A stretch of DNA of 64,000 nt, from positions 1-64,000 of the forward strand of contig NZ_MDEQ02000012.1 of the NCBI RefSeq assembly GCF_001883705.2, in the 5' to 3' direction. Position 1 is the first letter of the stretch, and every line of letters starts with the position of its first letter. The notes beneath the pieces were generated by a model. The model worked only from the letters and a program-made list of their open reading frames with translations, made no database searches and was not told the DNA's origin. Origin of the DNA: Burkholderia catarinensis. GTDB lineage: Bacteria; Pseudomonadota; Gammaproteobacteria; Burkholderiales; Burkholderiaceae. Below, in pieces: positions 44,886-54,927 of the stretch. A program made the position numbers and the translations under genes.

Positions 44886-44910
44886 AAAAAAGCCCGCTCG
44901 AAAGCGGGCT
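44886..44910 (-). terminator. Strong terminator of thiC
   Basis: Minus-strand hairpin: AGCCCGCT, a TTCG tetraloop and AGCGGGCT (44891-44910), then six T residues. It lies about 75 bp past the thiC stop. Confidence 0.88.
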
Positions 44911-44983
44911 TCGTGCTGCGCGATGCGATCCGGCGCGGATCGCCGGACCGCCGGATCGCCGGACCGCCGGACCGCGCGTTCGC

Positions 44984-46990
<2,007 letters not shown>

Positions 46991-47054
46991 CTAAGCAGGA
47001 GACGAGATTCGTGAGGCGGCGGGTTTCGTCAGAGGGATGGCGGCGAAATCCGTA

Positions 47055-47150
47055 CGCTTCCCTGCGCTGGCATTATCCAGATCAGGTTCAAAGGGTATTT
47101 CTCACCCGCAATGCCGGTTGTTTGACCGAGCGCATTGCAGGACCCCCGCG
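47055..47150 (-). promoter_or_regulatory. TPP riboswitch (THI element) of thiC
   Basis: On the minus strand the conserved core appears in order: GGGGGTCCTGC, TGAGAAATACCC, then TGAACCTGATCTGGATAAT and GCCAGCGCAGGGAAG. A helix is formed by TGCAATGC with GCATTGC. About 140 nt separate it from the thiC start, leaving room for an expression platform that blocks translation or ends transcription when TPP binds. Confidence 0.95.
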
Positions 47151-47430
47151 TTAGCAAGGGCACACGATACACCGGCTTTGCGGCGGTTTCAACCGGGAGC
47201 GGAGCGGATGCCGCCGGGCGGTTCCGGCATCGCGGCCGGCGAATCGGGCAGGGTGCGCCGCAGCAAGCGCTGTTGTCGAAGGGCCCCGCAGCCCGGACGG
47301 AAAAGGCTGAGCGGCGCAGCATCGCGTCCCTTCATTTCGGGCCCTGAAAAATTTTTTCGACATCGCTGTCATTTCCGGCGTCGTCGTCCGTCTATTCGGC
47401 TCTTCAAAACCCATGTATCGGAGAAGTGTC

Positions 47431-47703
47431 ATGAAAAACGTATTCCTGGTTGCCTGTGTCGCCGCTTTTGCCACGATCGCGACGGGCGCCCAAGCGCAGA
47501 GCGATGCGATGTCGAAGGACGGCATGTCGATGTCGAAGGACGCGATGGGCCACGACGCGATGGCGAAGGACGGCGCGATGAAGAAGGACGGCATGAAGAA
47601 GCACGCGATGAAGAAGGACGCAATGAAGAAGGACGCGATGGGCCACGACGCGATGTCGAAGGGCGACGCGATGAAGAAGGACGCGATGAGCCCGTCGAAC
47701 TAA
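47431..47703 (+). CDS. MxKDx pentapeptide-repeat secreted protein
   Basis: A 90-residue protein. ATG 47431 follows GGAG. The signal peptide ends at AQA (about 20-22). The whole mature protein consists of MSKDA/MKKDA/MGHDA-type pentapeptides, matching the known 'MXKDX repeat' family of unknown function. It is very rich in Met, Lys, Asp and His, so metal binding in the periplasm is plausible. It heads a run with a cytochrome b561 and a molybdopterin oxidoreductase (gaps of 72 and 29 bp). Confidence 0.85.
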   Translation: MKNVFLVACVAAFATIATGAQAQSDAMSKDGMSMSKDAMGHDAMAKDGAMKKDGMKKHAMKKDAMKKDAMGHDAMSKGDAMKKDAMSPSN

Positions 47704-47775
47704 TGGATGCGCGCGGGGCGCGGCCGGCAACAGGCGCGCATCGCGTCTCGTCGCATCAATCCCGGAGTTTTCATC

Positions 47776-48408
47776 ATGCAAACCGTCCCTGCAACGGATC
47801 GCGCGCCCGCGACGCCGCCCGCGCGCACGATCCATCCGCCGTGGGTGCGCGCGAGCCACTGGCTCAACGCGCTCGCGGCGATCCTGATGGCGCTGTCAGG
47901 CTGGCGCATCTACGACGCGTCGCCGATCTATCCGTCGTTCACGTTCGCGCACGGCATCACGATCGGCGGCTGGCTCGGCGGTGCGCTGCAATGGCATTTC
48001 GCGGCGATGTGGCTGTTGCTCGCCAACGGGCTGTTCTACCTCGCGATGTCGATCGCGACGGGGCGTTTCGCGCGCAAGCTGCTGCCCGTCACGCCGGCGT
48101 CCGTGTGGCGCGATGTACGCGCTGCGCTCGGCGGGCGGCTGTCGCACCACGACCTGAGCGTATACAACGCGGTGCAGCGTGCCGCGTACCTGACCGCGAT
48201 CATCGATCTCGTCGTACTGGTGCTGTCGGGGCTCACGATCTGGAAGTCCGTGCAATTCCCGCTGCTGCGCGAACTGTTCGGCGGCTACGACAACGCGCGC
48301 GTCGTGCACTTCTGGGCGATGTCGCTGCTCGTCGCATTCTTTGTCGTCCACGTCGCGATGGCGCTGCTGGTGCCGCGCTCGCTGCTCGCGATGCTGCGCG
48401 GTCGCTGA
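47776..48408 (+). CDS. Cytochrome b561-like membrane subunit
   Basis: A 210-residue four-helix membrane protein. The start follows CCGGAG. Histidines positioned as haem b ligands are seen in IHPPWVRASHWLNALAAI (first helix), in FAAMWLLLANG and in VVHFWAMSLLVAFFVVHVAM (fourth helix). The family (Ni/Fe-hydrogenase b-type or MsrQ-like) passes electrons between quinones and periplasmic oxidoreductases. Here the partner is the molybdopterin protein encoded 29 bp downstream. Confidence 0.88.
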   Translation: MQTVPATDRAPATPPARTIHPPWVRASHWLNALAAILMALSGWRIYDASPIYPSFTFAHGITIGGWLGGALQWHFAAMWLLLANGLFYLAMSIATGRFARKLLPVTPASVWRDVRAALGGRLSHHDLSVYNAVQRAAYLTAIIDLVVLVLSGLTIWKSVQFPLLRELFGGYDNARVVHFWAMSLLVAFFVVHVAMALLVPRSLLAMLRGR

Positions 48409-48437
48409 CCCGCAAGCCGCGGGCGAAGGAAATCATC

Positions 48438-49226
48438 ATGTCGGAACCCGAAAACAGGCGTGGCCAGCCGCGCTGGACACTCGACCGGACGTCGCTCGAA
48501 CTCGACGTGCGCCGCGAGCTCGAGATGCCGTCGCGGCGGCTCTTCAACCGGCGCGTGCTGACGCTTGGCGGCCTGGCGATGCTGACCGGCTGCACGCTGC
48601 AGGACGACGCATCGGTCAACACGTTCCTCGAGAAGGTGTCGCGCATGAACGACCGCGTGCAGGCGTGGCTGTTCAACCCCGACCGGCTCGCGCCGACCTA
48701 CACCGAAGCCGACATCACGCGGCCGTTCCCGTTCAACGCGTACTACGGGATCGACGACGTGCCGCATGTCGATGCGTCGACGTATCGGCTCGTGCTGTCC
48801 GGCCGCGTGACGGGCAAACGCGTGTGGACGCTCGACGAGCTTCGGGCGCTGCCGCACGCGGAACAGATCACGCGGCATATCTGCGTGGAAGGGTGGAGTG
48901 CGATCGGCCGCTGGGGCGGCACGCCGTTCGGCGCGTTTCTCGCACGCGCCGGCGCCGATACGCGGGCGAAATACGTCGGCTTCAAGTGCGCGGACGACTA
49001 CTACGAGAGCATCGACATGCCGACCGCGCTGCATCCGCAGACGCTGCTGGCGCTCGACTACGACGGCCGCCAACTGCCGCCGGAATACGGCTTCCCGATG
49101 AAGCTGCGGATGCCGACCAAGCTCGGCTACAAGAACCCGAAGCACATCATGGAAATCTTCGTGACCGATACGTATCCGGGCGGCTACTGGGTCGATCAGG
49201 GGTACAACTGGTTCGGCGGATCGTGA
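48438..49226 (+). CDS. Molybdopterin-dependent oxidoreductase, sulfite oxidase fold
   Basis: A 262-residue protein of the SUOX/MsrP fold. The start follows AAGGA. The likely Mo-coordinating Cys149 is in RHICVEGWSAIGRWGG, and the conserved ending YPGGYWVDQGYNWFGG is present. A hydrophobic segment with AMLTGC (about residues 44-52) suggests membrane or lipid anchoring, with an unusually long N-terminal extension before it. MsrP repairs methionine sulfoxide in periplasmic proteins, which would fit the Met-rich repeat protein encoded two genes upstream. That link is inference. Confidence 0.88.
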   Translation: MSEPENRRGQPRWTLDRTSLELDVRRELEMPSRRLFNRRVLTLGGLAMLTGCTLQDDASVNTFLEKVSRMNDRVQAWLFNPDRLAPTYTEADITRPFPFNAYYGIDDVPHVDASTYRLVLSGRVTGKRVWTLDELRALPHAEQITRHICVEGWSAIGRWGGTPFGAFLARAGADTRAKYVGFKCADDYYESIDMPTALHPQTLLALDYDGRQLPPEYGFPMKLRMPTKLGYKNPKHIMEIFVTDTYPGGYWVDQGYNWFGGS

Positions 49227-49251
49227 GCGATTCGCGTGGCGCGATCATGTG

Positions 49252-49533
49252 TCACGCGGATTCGCGCACCTGGAGATCGACGCGCAGGCCGACTGCCGCC
49301 GCCATGTTCACGAGCGCGTCGAGCCCGAACAGGTTGATCTTGCCGCGCATCAGGTCGGAGACGCGCGGCTGCGTGACCCCCAGCCGTTGCGCGGCCTGGG
49401 CCTGACTGAGCTCGAGCTGCGCGATGCGCTGCTTGAGCGCGATCATCAGTTCGGAGCGCAGCTTCATGTTCTCGGCCTCTGCCGGCTGGCCTTCGATTGC
49501 GTCCCAGACGTTCGTGTAACGTTCATTGGTCAT
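49252..49533 (-). CDS. HTH antitoxin, HigA/XRE type
   Basis: A 93-residue XRE-family DNA-binding protein. The HTH lies at about 33-75 (LKQRIAQLELSQAQAAQRLGVTQPRVSDLMRGKI), as in the HigA-2/'helix-turn-helix XRE' antitoxins that accompany Gp49-like toxins. It overlaps the upstream toxin stop by four bases (ATGA), giving the toxin-first order typical of higBA. Confidence 0.87.
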   Translation of the reverse strand: MTNERYTNVWDAIEGQPAEAENMKLRSELMIALKQRIAQLELSQAQAAQRLGVTQPRVSDLMRGKINLFGLDALVNMAAAVGLRVDLQVRESA

Positions 49534-49883
49534 CGTTTCAACTCCATCATCAGCGCGCGATAGCGCCGGGCGGCCAGGTCGATATCGGTCTTGTTCGTCC
49601 GCGCCGATTGCTTCCGGAAACAGTGCAGCACGTAGACGGCGTCGGCGAATGTCGCGACGTAGACGATCCGGAACGCGCCGCTTGCATCGCGCAGGCGAAT
49701 TTCCCGCACGCCGACGCCGACGGTGCGCATCGGCTTCCAGTCGTCGGGCGCCAGGCCGCGCTGCACCTGGTCGATCTGGTGGCCGGCTTCGCGTCGCGCG
49801 GGCAGCGGAAAGCCGCGAAGCTCGTCAAGCGCGCTGCCGACGAAAACAACCGGCTTCGGCGGAAGAATGGTCGAATTATACAA
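49530..49883 (-). CDS. HigB-like toxin (Gp49-like family)
   Basis: About 117 residues of the phage Gp49-like/HigB family, RelE-fold mRNA interferases. The conserved body runs KPVVFVGSALDELRGFP, QIDQVQRGL, VGVREIRLRDASGAFRIVYVATF and VYVLHCFRK. No ATG or GTG starts this frame. TTG 49883 is the best candidate but lies inside a perfect palindrome and beside a TATAAT, so the true start may be an ATT or lie a few codons downstream. Strand, stop and family are firm; the start is not. Confidence 0.78.
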   Translation of the reverse strand: MYNSTILPPKPVVFVGSALDELRGFPLPARREAGHQIDQVQRGLAPDDWKPMRTVGVGVREIRLRDASGAFRIVYVATFADAVYVLHCFRKQSARTNKTDIDLAARRYRALMMELKR

Positions 49884-49893
49884 GATTTTGTAT
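49875..49893 (-). promoter_or_regulatory. Putative toxin-antitoxin promoter/operator
   Basis: ATACAA (49878-49883), GATT, TTGTAT (49888-49893) form a perfect inverted repeat. A consensus -10 box TATAAT on the minus strand occupies 49875-49880, so the palindrome overlaps the probable promoter, as expected for autorepression by the antitoxin complex. Confidence 0.5.
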
Positions 49894-50387
49894 GAACGGT
49901 GCAGGTTTCGAATGGAGGCTGTGCAACGCACGAGGAGGGCATGCCGACCGTCACGATAAGCGCGCAGCAATGGCCGGCGTGCATGACTGGCCGTTCGGCC
50001 GACGCCGGGTGCGAGCCTTCCGGATTGCGACGGATTGCGTGCGGCACCGCCGCCGTCAACGTGCGCATGTCGCGCATCCGGCCCCGGATTCCCACGCCCG
50101 CCCGCCGAAAAATGTCGCGCCGAAACGTCAGTCCTTCTCCTTTCAGACAGGTCTGACGATGCTTTCGAATCCTTGATGCCATAATGCCGAGCGTGCGCAG
50201 CCGAAGCGGTTGCGCGCGTTTTTTTGCGTCCCTCTGCCGCCGCTTGCCGGTTCTCTTTCGTCGCCGTTCGCACTGCCATGTCGTTCCGCACGTTCGCTCT
50301 GCCTTCCCGGTCCCGCCAGGGCCGTTTGCCGGCATTGCCGGCGTCTTTCAGCGGAGCCCGCGGCGTGACGTGCGGGCGGGGCGCGCG
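49884..50387. other. About 500-bp gap without a gene
   Basis: Between the toxin and the EamA transporter gene. Apparent frames on both strands have no family features. It contains a clear plus-strand terminator at 50191-50225. Confidence 0.5.
50191..50225 (+). terminator. Terminator-like hairpin with no gene upstream
   Basis: A 12-bp stem with several wobble pairs (50191-50202 with 50208-50219), a 5-base loop, then seven T residues to 50225. No plus-strand gene ends before it, so it may terminate an unannotated small RNA or act as a leader attenuator for the EamA gene. Confidence 0.6.
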
Positions 50388-51575
50388 ATGACGCCGCTCG
50401 ACCGCCTGCTCGATTTCCTCGCCCGCTTTTCGTTCCGGATCCGCCTGCCGCAAAGCCGCGGCGGCCGTGTCGCGCTGGCGCTCGTCTTCATCTATTTCGT
50501 CTGGGGTTCGACCTACAGCGGCCTGCATTTCGCGCTGCAGTCGTTCCCGCCGCTGTTGCTGTCGGGGCTGCGCAACCTGCTCGGCGGAATCGGCCTGTTC
50601 ATCTTCGCGCTGCGGCGCAAGCCCGAATGGCCGACGCTGCTGGAAATCCGCAATGCGGGGATCGTCGGCACGATGCTCGTCGCGCTGTCGTCCGGCACGA
50701 TCGCGCTCGGGATCAGTTCGGTCAGCAGCGGCTCGGCGGCGGTGATGGTGGCCACGGTGCCGCTGTTCGCGACCGTGATCGCGGCGGTCGCCGGCCGGCC
50801 GGTAACGAAGGGCGAGTGGGCGGCCGTCGCGCTCGGGATGGTCGGCATCGTCGTGCTGAATTCGGGCGGCGCCGCGGCACAGAATTCGGCGCTCGGCACG
50901 ATTTGCGTGCTGGCCGGCGCGCTGTTCTGGGCGGGCGGCGCGCATCTCGCGACGCGGCTCAAGCTGCCGTCCGACCTGTTCCTGTCGACGTCGCTGCAGA
51001 TCGGCCTCGGCGGCCTGATCTCGACGCTCGTCGCCTGGCTGATCGGCGAACGCATCGAACACGTGATGGCCGGGCCGGTGTTCGCGTTCGTCTACCTGAT
51101 GGTGTTCTGCACGATGGCCGCGTACGTCGCGTACGGCTACCTGATCCGCCACACGAGCCCGATCATCGCGAGCAGCTGCATGTACGTGAACCCGATCGTC
51201 GCGGTCGCGCTCGGTGCGCTGCTGCTTGGCGAACCGGTGACGATGGCGACCGTGGTCGCGACCGTCGCGATCCTCGGCAGCGTCGGGCTGTCGTTCCTGT
51301 TCGATCCGGCACGCCGGCCCGCGGCGCGCGCGGCGGCCGTCGGTTCGCCGGCCGTGGCGGCCGAGCCGGCCGAGCCGGCGTCGACGGCGGATGCTTCGTC
51401 CGCCCCCGAGCAGATCGCGATGCCGGATGCGGCACCGATCCTGGCGCCTTCCGCCGTCCCGCTTGCCGTGCCGACGCCGGCTGCCGTGATGGATCCCGCT
51501 GCGGTGATGGACCCGGCACCGGCGTTCGCGCGGCCGCCCGCCGACGCGCCGGCCGCTCCCCGCGCCGACGCGTGA
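50388..51575 (+). CDS. EamA-family transporter with Ala/Pro-rich C-terminal tail
   Basis: A 395-residue ten-helix transporter of the DMT superfamily. Start 50388 gives MTPLDRLLDFLARFSF before the first helix; a longer frame to 50184 would run through the terminator hairpin. Conserved YFVWGSTY and NPIVAVALGALLLGEPVT segments mark the two EamA repeats (about residues 30-160 and 180-305). A disordered tail of about 85 Ala/Pro residues follows and includes an AAVMDP duplication. The substrate is unknown. Confidence 0.88.
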   Translation: MTPLDRLLDFLARFSFRIRLPQSRGGRVALALVFIYFVWGSTYSGLHFALQSFPPLLLSGLRNLLGGIGLFIFALRRKPEWPTLLEIRNAGIVGTMLVALSSGTIALGISSVSSGSAAVMVATVPLFATVIAAVAGRPVTKGEWAAVALGMVGIVVLNSGGAAAQNSALGTICVLAGALFWAGGAHLATRLKLPSDLFLSTSLQIGLGGLISTLVAWLIGERIEHVMAGPVFAFVYLMVFCTMAAYVAYGYLIRHTSPIIASSCMYVNPIVAVALGALLLGEPVTMATVVATVAILGSVGLSFLFDPARRPAARAAAVGSPAVAAEPAEPASTADASSAPEQIAMPDAAPILAPSAVPLAVPTPAAVMDPAAVMDPAPAFARPPADAPAAPRADA

Positions 51576-51596
51576 CGCCGCCGTGGCCGGTCGCGC

Positions 51597-52796
51597 TCAG
51601 CCGCGCCGGCCGCCGCGGTGGTGGGACCAGCCCGCGAGCGCGGTAAACAGCAGCCCGGCCGCGCACATGCCGGTCCAGCCGAACGCGTGCCATGCGGCCA
51701 CGCCGGCCGACGAGCCGAGTGCGCCGCCGATGAAATAACACACCATGTACACCGTGTTGACGCGGCTGCGCGCATCGGGCTTCAGCGCATAGATGCGCGC
51801 CTGGTTCGAAATCTGCGCGGCCTGCACACCGACGTCCAGCACGATCACGCCGATCACGAGCCCGACGAGGCTCGCGCCCGACAGCGCGAAGATCACGAAC
51901 GACAGCGCGAGCAGCGCGATCGCGAGCGAGATGATCGCGCGCGGGCCGCGCTTGTCTGCGAAGCGGCCCGCGTACGGTGCGGCGAGCGCGCCCGCCGCAC
52001 CGACGATTCCGAACAGGCCGGCTGCCTGCGGGCCGAGATGGAACGGCGCGCCGGCGAGCAGCAGCGTGAGCACGGGCCAGAACGCGCTGAACGCCGCGAA
52101 CAGCGCGGCGCCTGTCAGCGACGCCTCGCGGAGCCCGCGCAGTTCGACCGCCAGATGCCACATCGAGCCGAGCAGCTTGCCGTACGGCAGCGTCGACGTC
52201 GGCGAGCTGCGCGGCAGCCGCAGCACGATTACGGCGGCGAGCGCGACGAGCGCCGCGACCGACGCGGCGAATACCGCGCGCCAGCCGAAATACTCGGCGA
52301 CGAAGCCGGCGGCCGTGCGCGCGAGCAGGATGCCGAGCAGCAGGCCGCTCATCACGGTGCCGACCGCGTGCCCGCGTTCGGCCGGCGGCGCGATCTCGGC
52401 GGCGAACGGCACAGCCTGTTGCGCAATGGTCGCGAGCACGCCGATCGCGAGGCTCGCGACGGCGAGCACGACCAGCGACGGCGCGGCGGCCGCCACGATC
52501 AGCGCGACCGACAGGCCGGCGATCTGCATCAGGATCAGCCCGCGGCGGTCGAAGCGGTCGCCGAGCGGCGCGAGCAGGAACATGCCGGCCGCATAGCCGA
52601 GCTGCGTCGCGGTCGGCACGACGCCGATCCACGACGCGCCGTCGGGAAAGGCCGAGCGGAAGCTGTCGAGCAGCGGCTGGTTGTAGTAGATGTTCGCGAC
52701 GGATACGCCGGCGATCGTCGCGAGCAGCAACAGCAGGCCGCGCGAGTAGTGGGGCGAGGCGGCGTCGGTCGGACGGTCGGTGGAGGCGGTGGACAT
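51597..52796 (-). CDS. MFS transporter, drug/arabinose efflux type
   Basis: A 399-residue twelve-helix major facilitator. The loop 2-3 motif appears as APLGDRFDRRGLILMQ. The N-terminal helix begins LLLLLATIAGVSVANIYYNQPLLDSF, a start shared with the YdhP/NarK-unrelated 'MFS DHA1' proteins of Burkholderiales. Substrate cannot be predicted. It is convergent with the EamA gene (21-bp gap) and lies downstream of the phosphodiesterase gene on the same strand, with 179 bp between them. Confidence 0.9.
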   Translation of the reverse strand: MSTASTDRPTDAASPHYSRGLLLLLATIAGVSVANIYYNQPLLDSFRSAFPDGASWIGVVPTATQLGYAAGMFLLAPLGDRFDRRGLILMQIAGLSVALIVAAAAPSLVVLAVASLAIGVLATIAQQAVPFAAEIAPPAERGHAVGTVMSGLLLGILLARTAAGFVAEYFGWRAVFAASVAALVALAAVIVLRLPRSSPTSTLPYGKLLGSMWHLAVELRGLREASLTGAALFAAFSAFWPVLTLLLAGAPFHLGPQAAGLFGIVGAAGALAAPYAGRFADKRGPRAIISLAIALLALSFVIFALSGASLVGLVIGVIVLDVGVQAAQISNQARIYALKPDARSRVNTVYMVCYFIGGALGSSAGVAAWHAFGWTGMCAAGLLFTALAGWSHHRGGRRG

Positions 52797-52975
52797 GGCT
52801 GCGCGGACGGAGTTGGGCGGCGCGGCGCGCGGCGCACGCGTCGGGTGCGCAGGCGGGCAGGGTGCCGGTCGAGGCTGCCGATCATACCGGAGCGACGTGA
52901 ATCCTGCCGGGCGGGCGGAGACCCGGCAAGCCGGCGCGGCCGGCCGCCGCCCGTCATCGCGTGCTTGTCACGCCG

Positions 52976-53800
52976 TCAGTCGACCAGCTCGCCCGTCGGT
53001 TCGTAGAACGGATACGGCCCGGCGCCTTCGTCCACATACACGTGATGCGACGTCATCCCCGTATCCGGCGCATGGCGATGCACCGCGAACGCCGGCGGTT
53101 CGAGCCGGAACGCGGACGGCGCATCGGCCCGCAGGTCGAATGCGACCTGGTGCGCGGGCGCCGGCACCGCCGACGCGAGCGTGCCGCCGAAACGCGTGAA
53201 CATCGTGCGGTGCACGTGGCCGCACAGCACGCGCTCGACGTTCGGATGATCGCGCAGCAGCGCGTCGAGTTTCGCGGCGGCGGCGGGCGCGAGGCGCAGC
53301 GCGTCCATGTGGCCGATGCCCGACACGAACGGCGGGTGATGCAGCGCGACGATCACCGGCCGGTCGCGCGCAGCGTCGAGCTGCGCGGCGAGCCATCCGA
53401 GCCGTGCGTCGCACAGGTCGCCGTGGCTCGCGCCGGGCACCTGCGAATCGAGCGCGAGCACGCGCACCGCGCCGACGTCGAGCGCGTACTGCACGAACTC
53501 GCCGTCCTGCAACTCGGCGCGATCGGGGAACGCGCGGCGCAGCCCGGCGCGGTCGTCGTGATTGCCGATCATCAGGTAGTACGGAATCTCGAGCGGCGCA
53601 AGCAGGTCGCGCAGTTGGCCGTATTCGTCGTCGTGGCCGAAGTCGGTCAGGTCGCCGGTGACGAGCACCGCGTCGGGGCGCGGCACGAGCGCGTTCAGCT
53701 TCGCGACGCAGCGCGCGAGCGCGGCTGCCGTGTCGACGCGCCGGTACGCGAGCTGGCCCGGACGCTTGATGTGGAGATCGCTGATTTGAGCAAGCAGCAT
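52976..53800 (-). CDS. GpdQ-like metallophosphodiesterase
   Basis: A 274-residue binuclear metallophosphoesterase, the same length as GpdQ of Enterobacter aerogenes. Start 53800 gives MLLAQISDLH. The metal ligands fall at almost the GpdQ positions: D8 and H10, D50 (GDLTD), N80 (GNHDD), H155 region (ALHHPPF), and H195 and H197 (GHVHR). GpdQ hydrolyses glycerophosphodiesters and some phosphonate monoesters. It is the last gene in the run starting at the LacI regulator, which suggests hydrolysis of what the ABC system imports. It has no signal peptide, so it acts in the cytoplasm. Confidence 0.9.
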   Translation of the reverse strand: MLLAQISDLHIKRPGQLAYRRVDTAAALARCVAKLNALVPRPDAVLVTGDLTDFGHDDEYGQLRDLLAPLEIPYYLMIGNHDDRAGLRRAFPDRAELQDGEFVQYALDVGAVRVLALDSQVPGASHGDLCDARLGWLAAQLDAARDRPVIVALHHPPFVSGIGHMDALRLAPAAAAKLDALLRDHPNVERVLCGHVHRTMFTRFGGTLASAVPAPAHQVAFDLRADAPSAFRLEPPAFAVHRHAPDTGMTSHHVYVDEGAGPYPFYEPTGELVD

Positions 53801-53887
53801 CGTCGTTTCTCGGAATCGTCTGGTTATTGTGGGGGCGGCGCCATGCGCCGCGATGGGGTGGTGCATGAACGATGCGTCAATGATGCA

Positions 53888-54919
53888 TCAAGCGCCGAGC
53901 GCGATCAGGCCTTCCGGTGCAATCGTAAGGCCGACCGCCGTGCCGCGCGCGAGCGCGACGCGGCCCGGTACGTCGATCACTAGTGCGTCGGGCGCCGCGT
54001 GCTCGATCGTGAGCCGCGTGCGCTCGCCGAGGAACGCGCACGCACCGACCGCGCCGCGCAGTGGCGCATGCGCGGGATCGGCGAGTTGCGCATCCTCGGG
54101 GCGGAAGAACCATTCGTCGGCGGCATGCGGCGTGACGATCGCGCCGCCCGTCGTCACGAGCGCGCCATCGCGCCATTGTCCCGCAAGCCGGTTCAGCGTG
54201 CCGATGAACTGCGCGACCGTGCGGTTGGCCGGCTGGTAGTAGATGTCGCGCGGCGTGCCGATCTGTTCGATGCGGCCGGCGCCCATCACGACGATCCGGT
54301 CGCCGAGTTCCATCGCTTCGGCCTGGTCGTGCGTCACGTAGACGGTCGTCACGCCGAGCTCGCGCAGCAGCGCGTTCATGTCGCGGCGCAGCACGTCGCG
54401 CAGCTTCGCGTCGAGCGCGGTCAGCGGCTCGTCGAGCAGCAGCACGCGCGGCCGCACCGCGAGCGCGCGCGCCAGTGCGACGCGCTGGCGCTGGCCGCCC
54501 GACAGCTGATCGACCGGTTTGTCCGCATGCGCATCGAGCCGCATCATCGCGAGCAGCTCGTCGACGCGTTCGCGCAGCGCGCGCGGCGCGGTCTTGCGGA
54601 TCTTCAGCCCGTAGCCGACGTTGCCGCGCACCGTCAGGTTCGGAAACAACGCATAGTTCTGGAACACCATGCCGACCTGCCGGCGCTCGATCGGCAGCGC
54701 GGTGACGTCGTCGTTGCCGAACGCAATCGTGCCGCCGGCGTCCGGCGTGTCGAGGCCGGCGATCAGGCGCAGCGTGGTCGTCTTGCCGCAGCCCGACGGC
54801 CCGAGCAGCACGAGCGTTTCGCCCGCGCCGATCGACAGGTCGAGCGGTTCGAGCACGCGCGTGCCGCGGAACGTCTTCGCGCAGCCGGTCAGGGTGATGG
54901 GAGTGGAGTCGAGTTTCAT
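53888..54919 (-). CDS. ABC transporter ATPase, CysA/PotA-like
   Basis: A 343-residue ATPase. Start 54919 gives MKLDSTPITL. Walker A is GPSGCGKT at 40-47, followed by Q-loop FQNYALFPNL, signature LSGGQRQRVALA, Walker B LLLDEP and THDQAEAMELGD. A C-terminal TOBE-like domain (about 245-340) is present. The family serves iron, polyamine, phosphonate and glycerophosphate importers. It lies nine bases after the permease stop. Confidence 0.92.
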   Translation of the reverse strand: MKLDSTPITLTGCAKTFRGTRVLEPLDLSIGAGETLVLLGPSGCGKTTTLRLIAGLDTPDAGGTIAFGNDDVTALPIERRQVGMVFQNYALFPNLTVRGNVGYGLKIRKTAPRALRERVDELLAMMRLDAHADKPVDQLSGGQRQRVALARALAVRPRVLLLDEPLTALDAKLRDVLRRDMNALLRELGVTTVYVTHDQAEAMELGDRIVVMGAGRIEQIGTPRDIYYQPANRTVAQFIGTLNRLAGQWRDGALVTTGGAIVTPHAADEWFFRPEDAQLADPAHAPLRGAVGACAFLGERTRLTIEHAAPDALVIDVPGRVALARGTAVGLTIAPEGLIALGA

Positions 54920-54927
54920 GTTTGGGT

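Noticed and set aside
49899-50156. Possible small protein between toxin and EamA genes
   Set aside because: No ribosome site, biased Arg-rich composition and overlap with other equally open frames.
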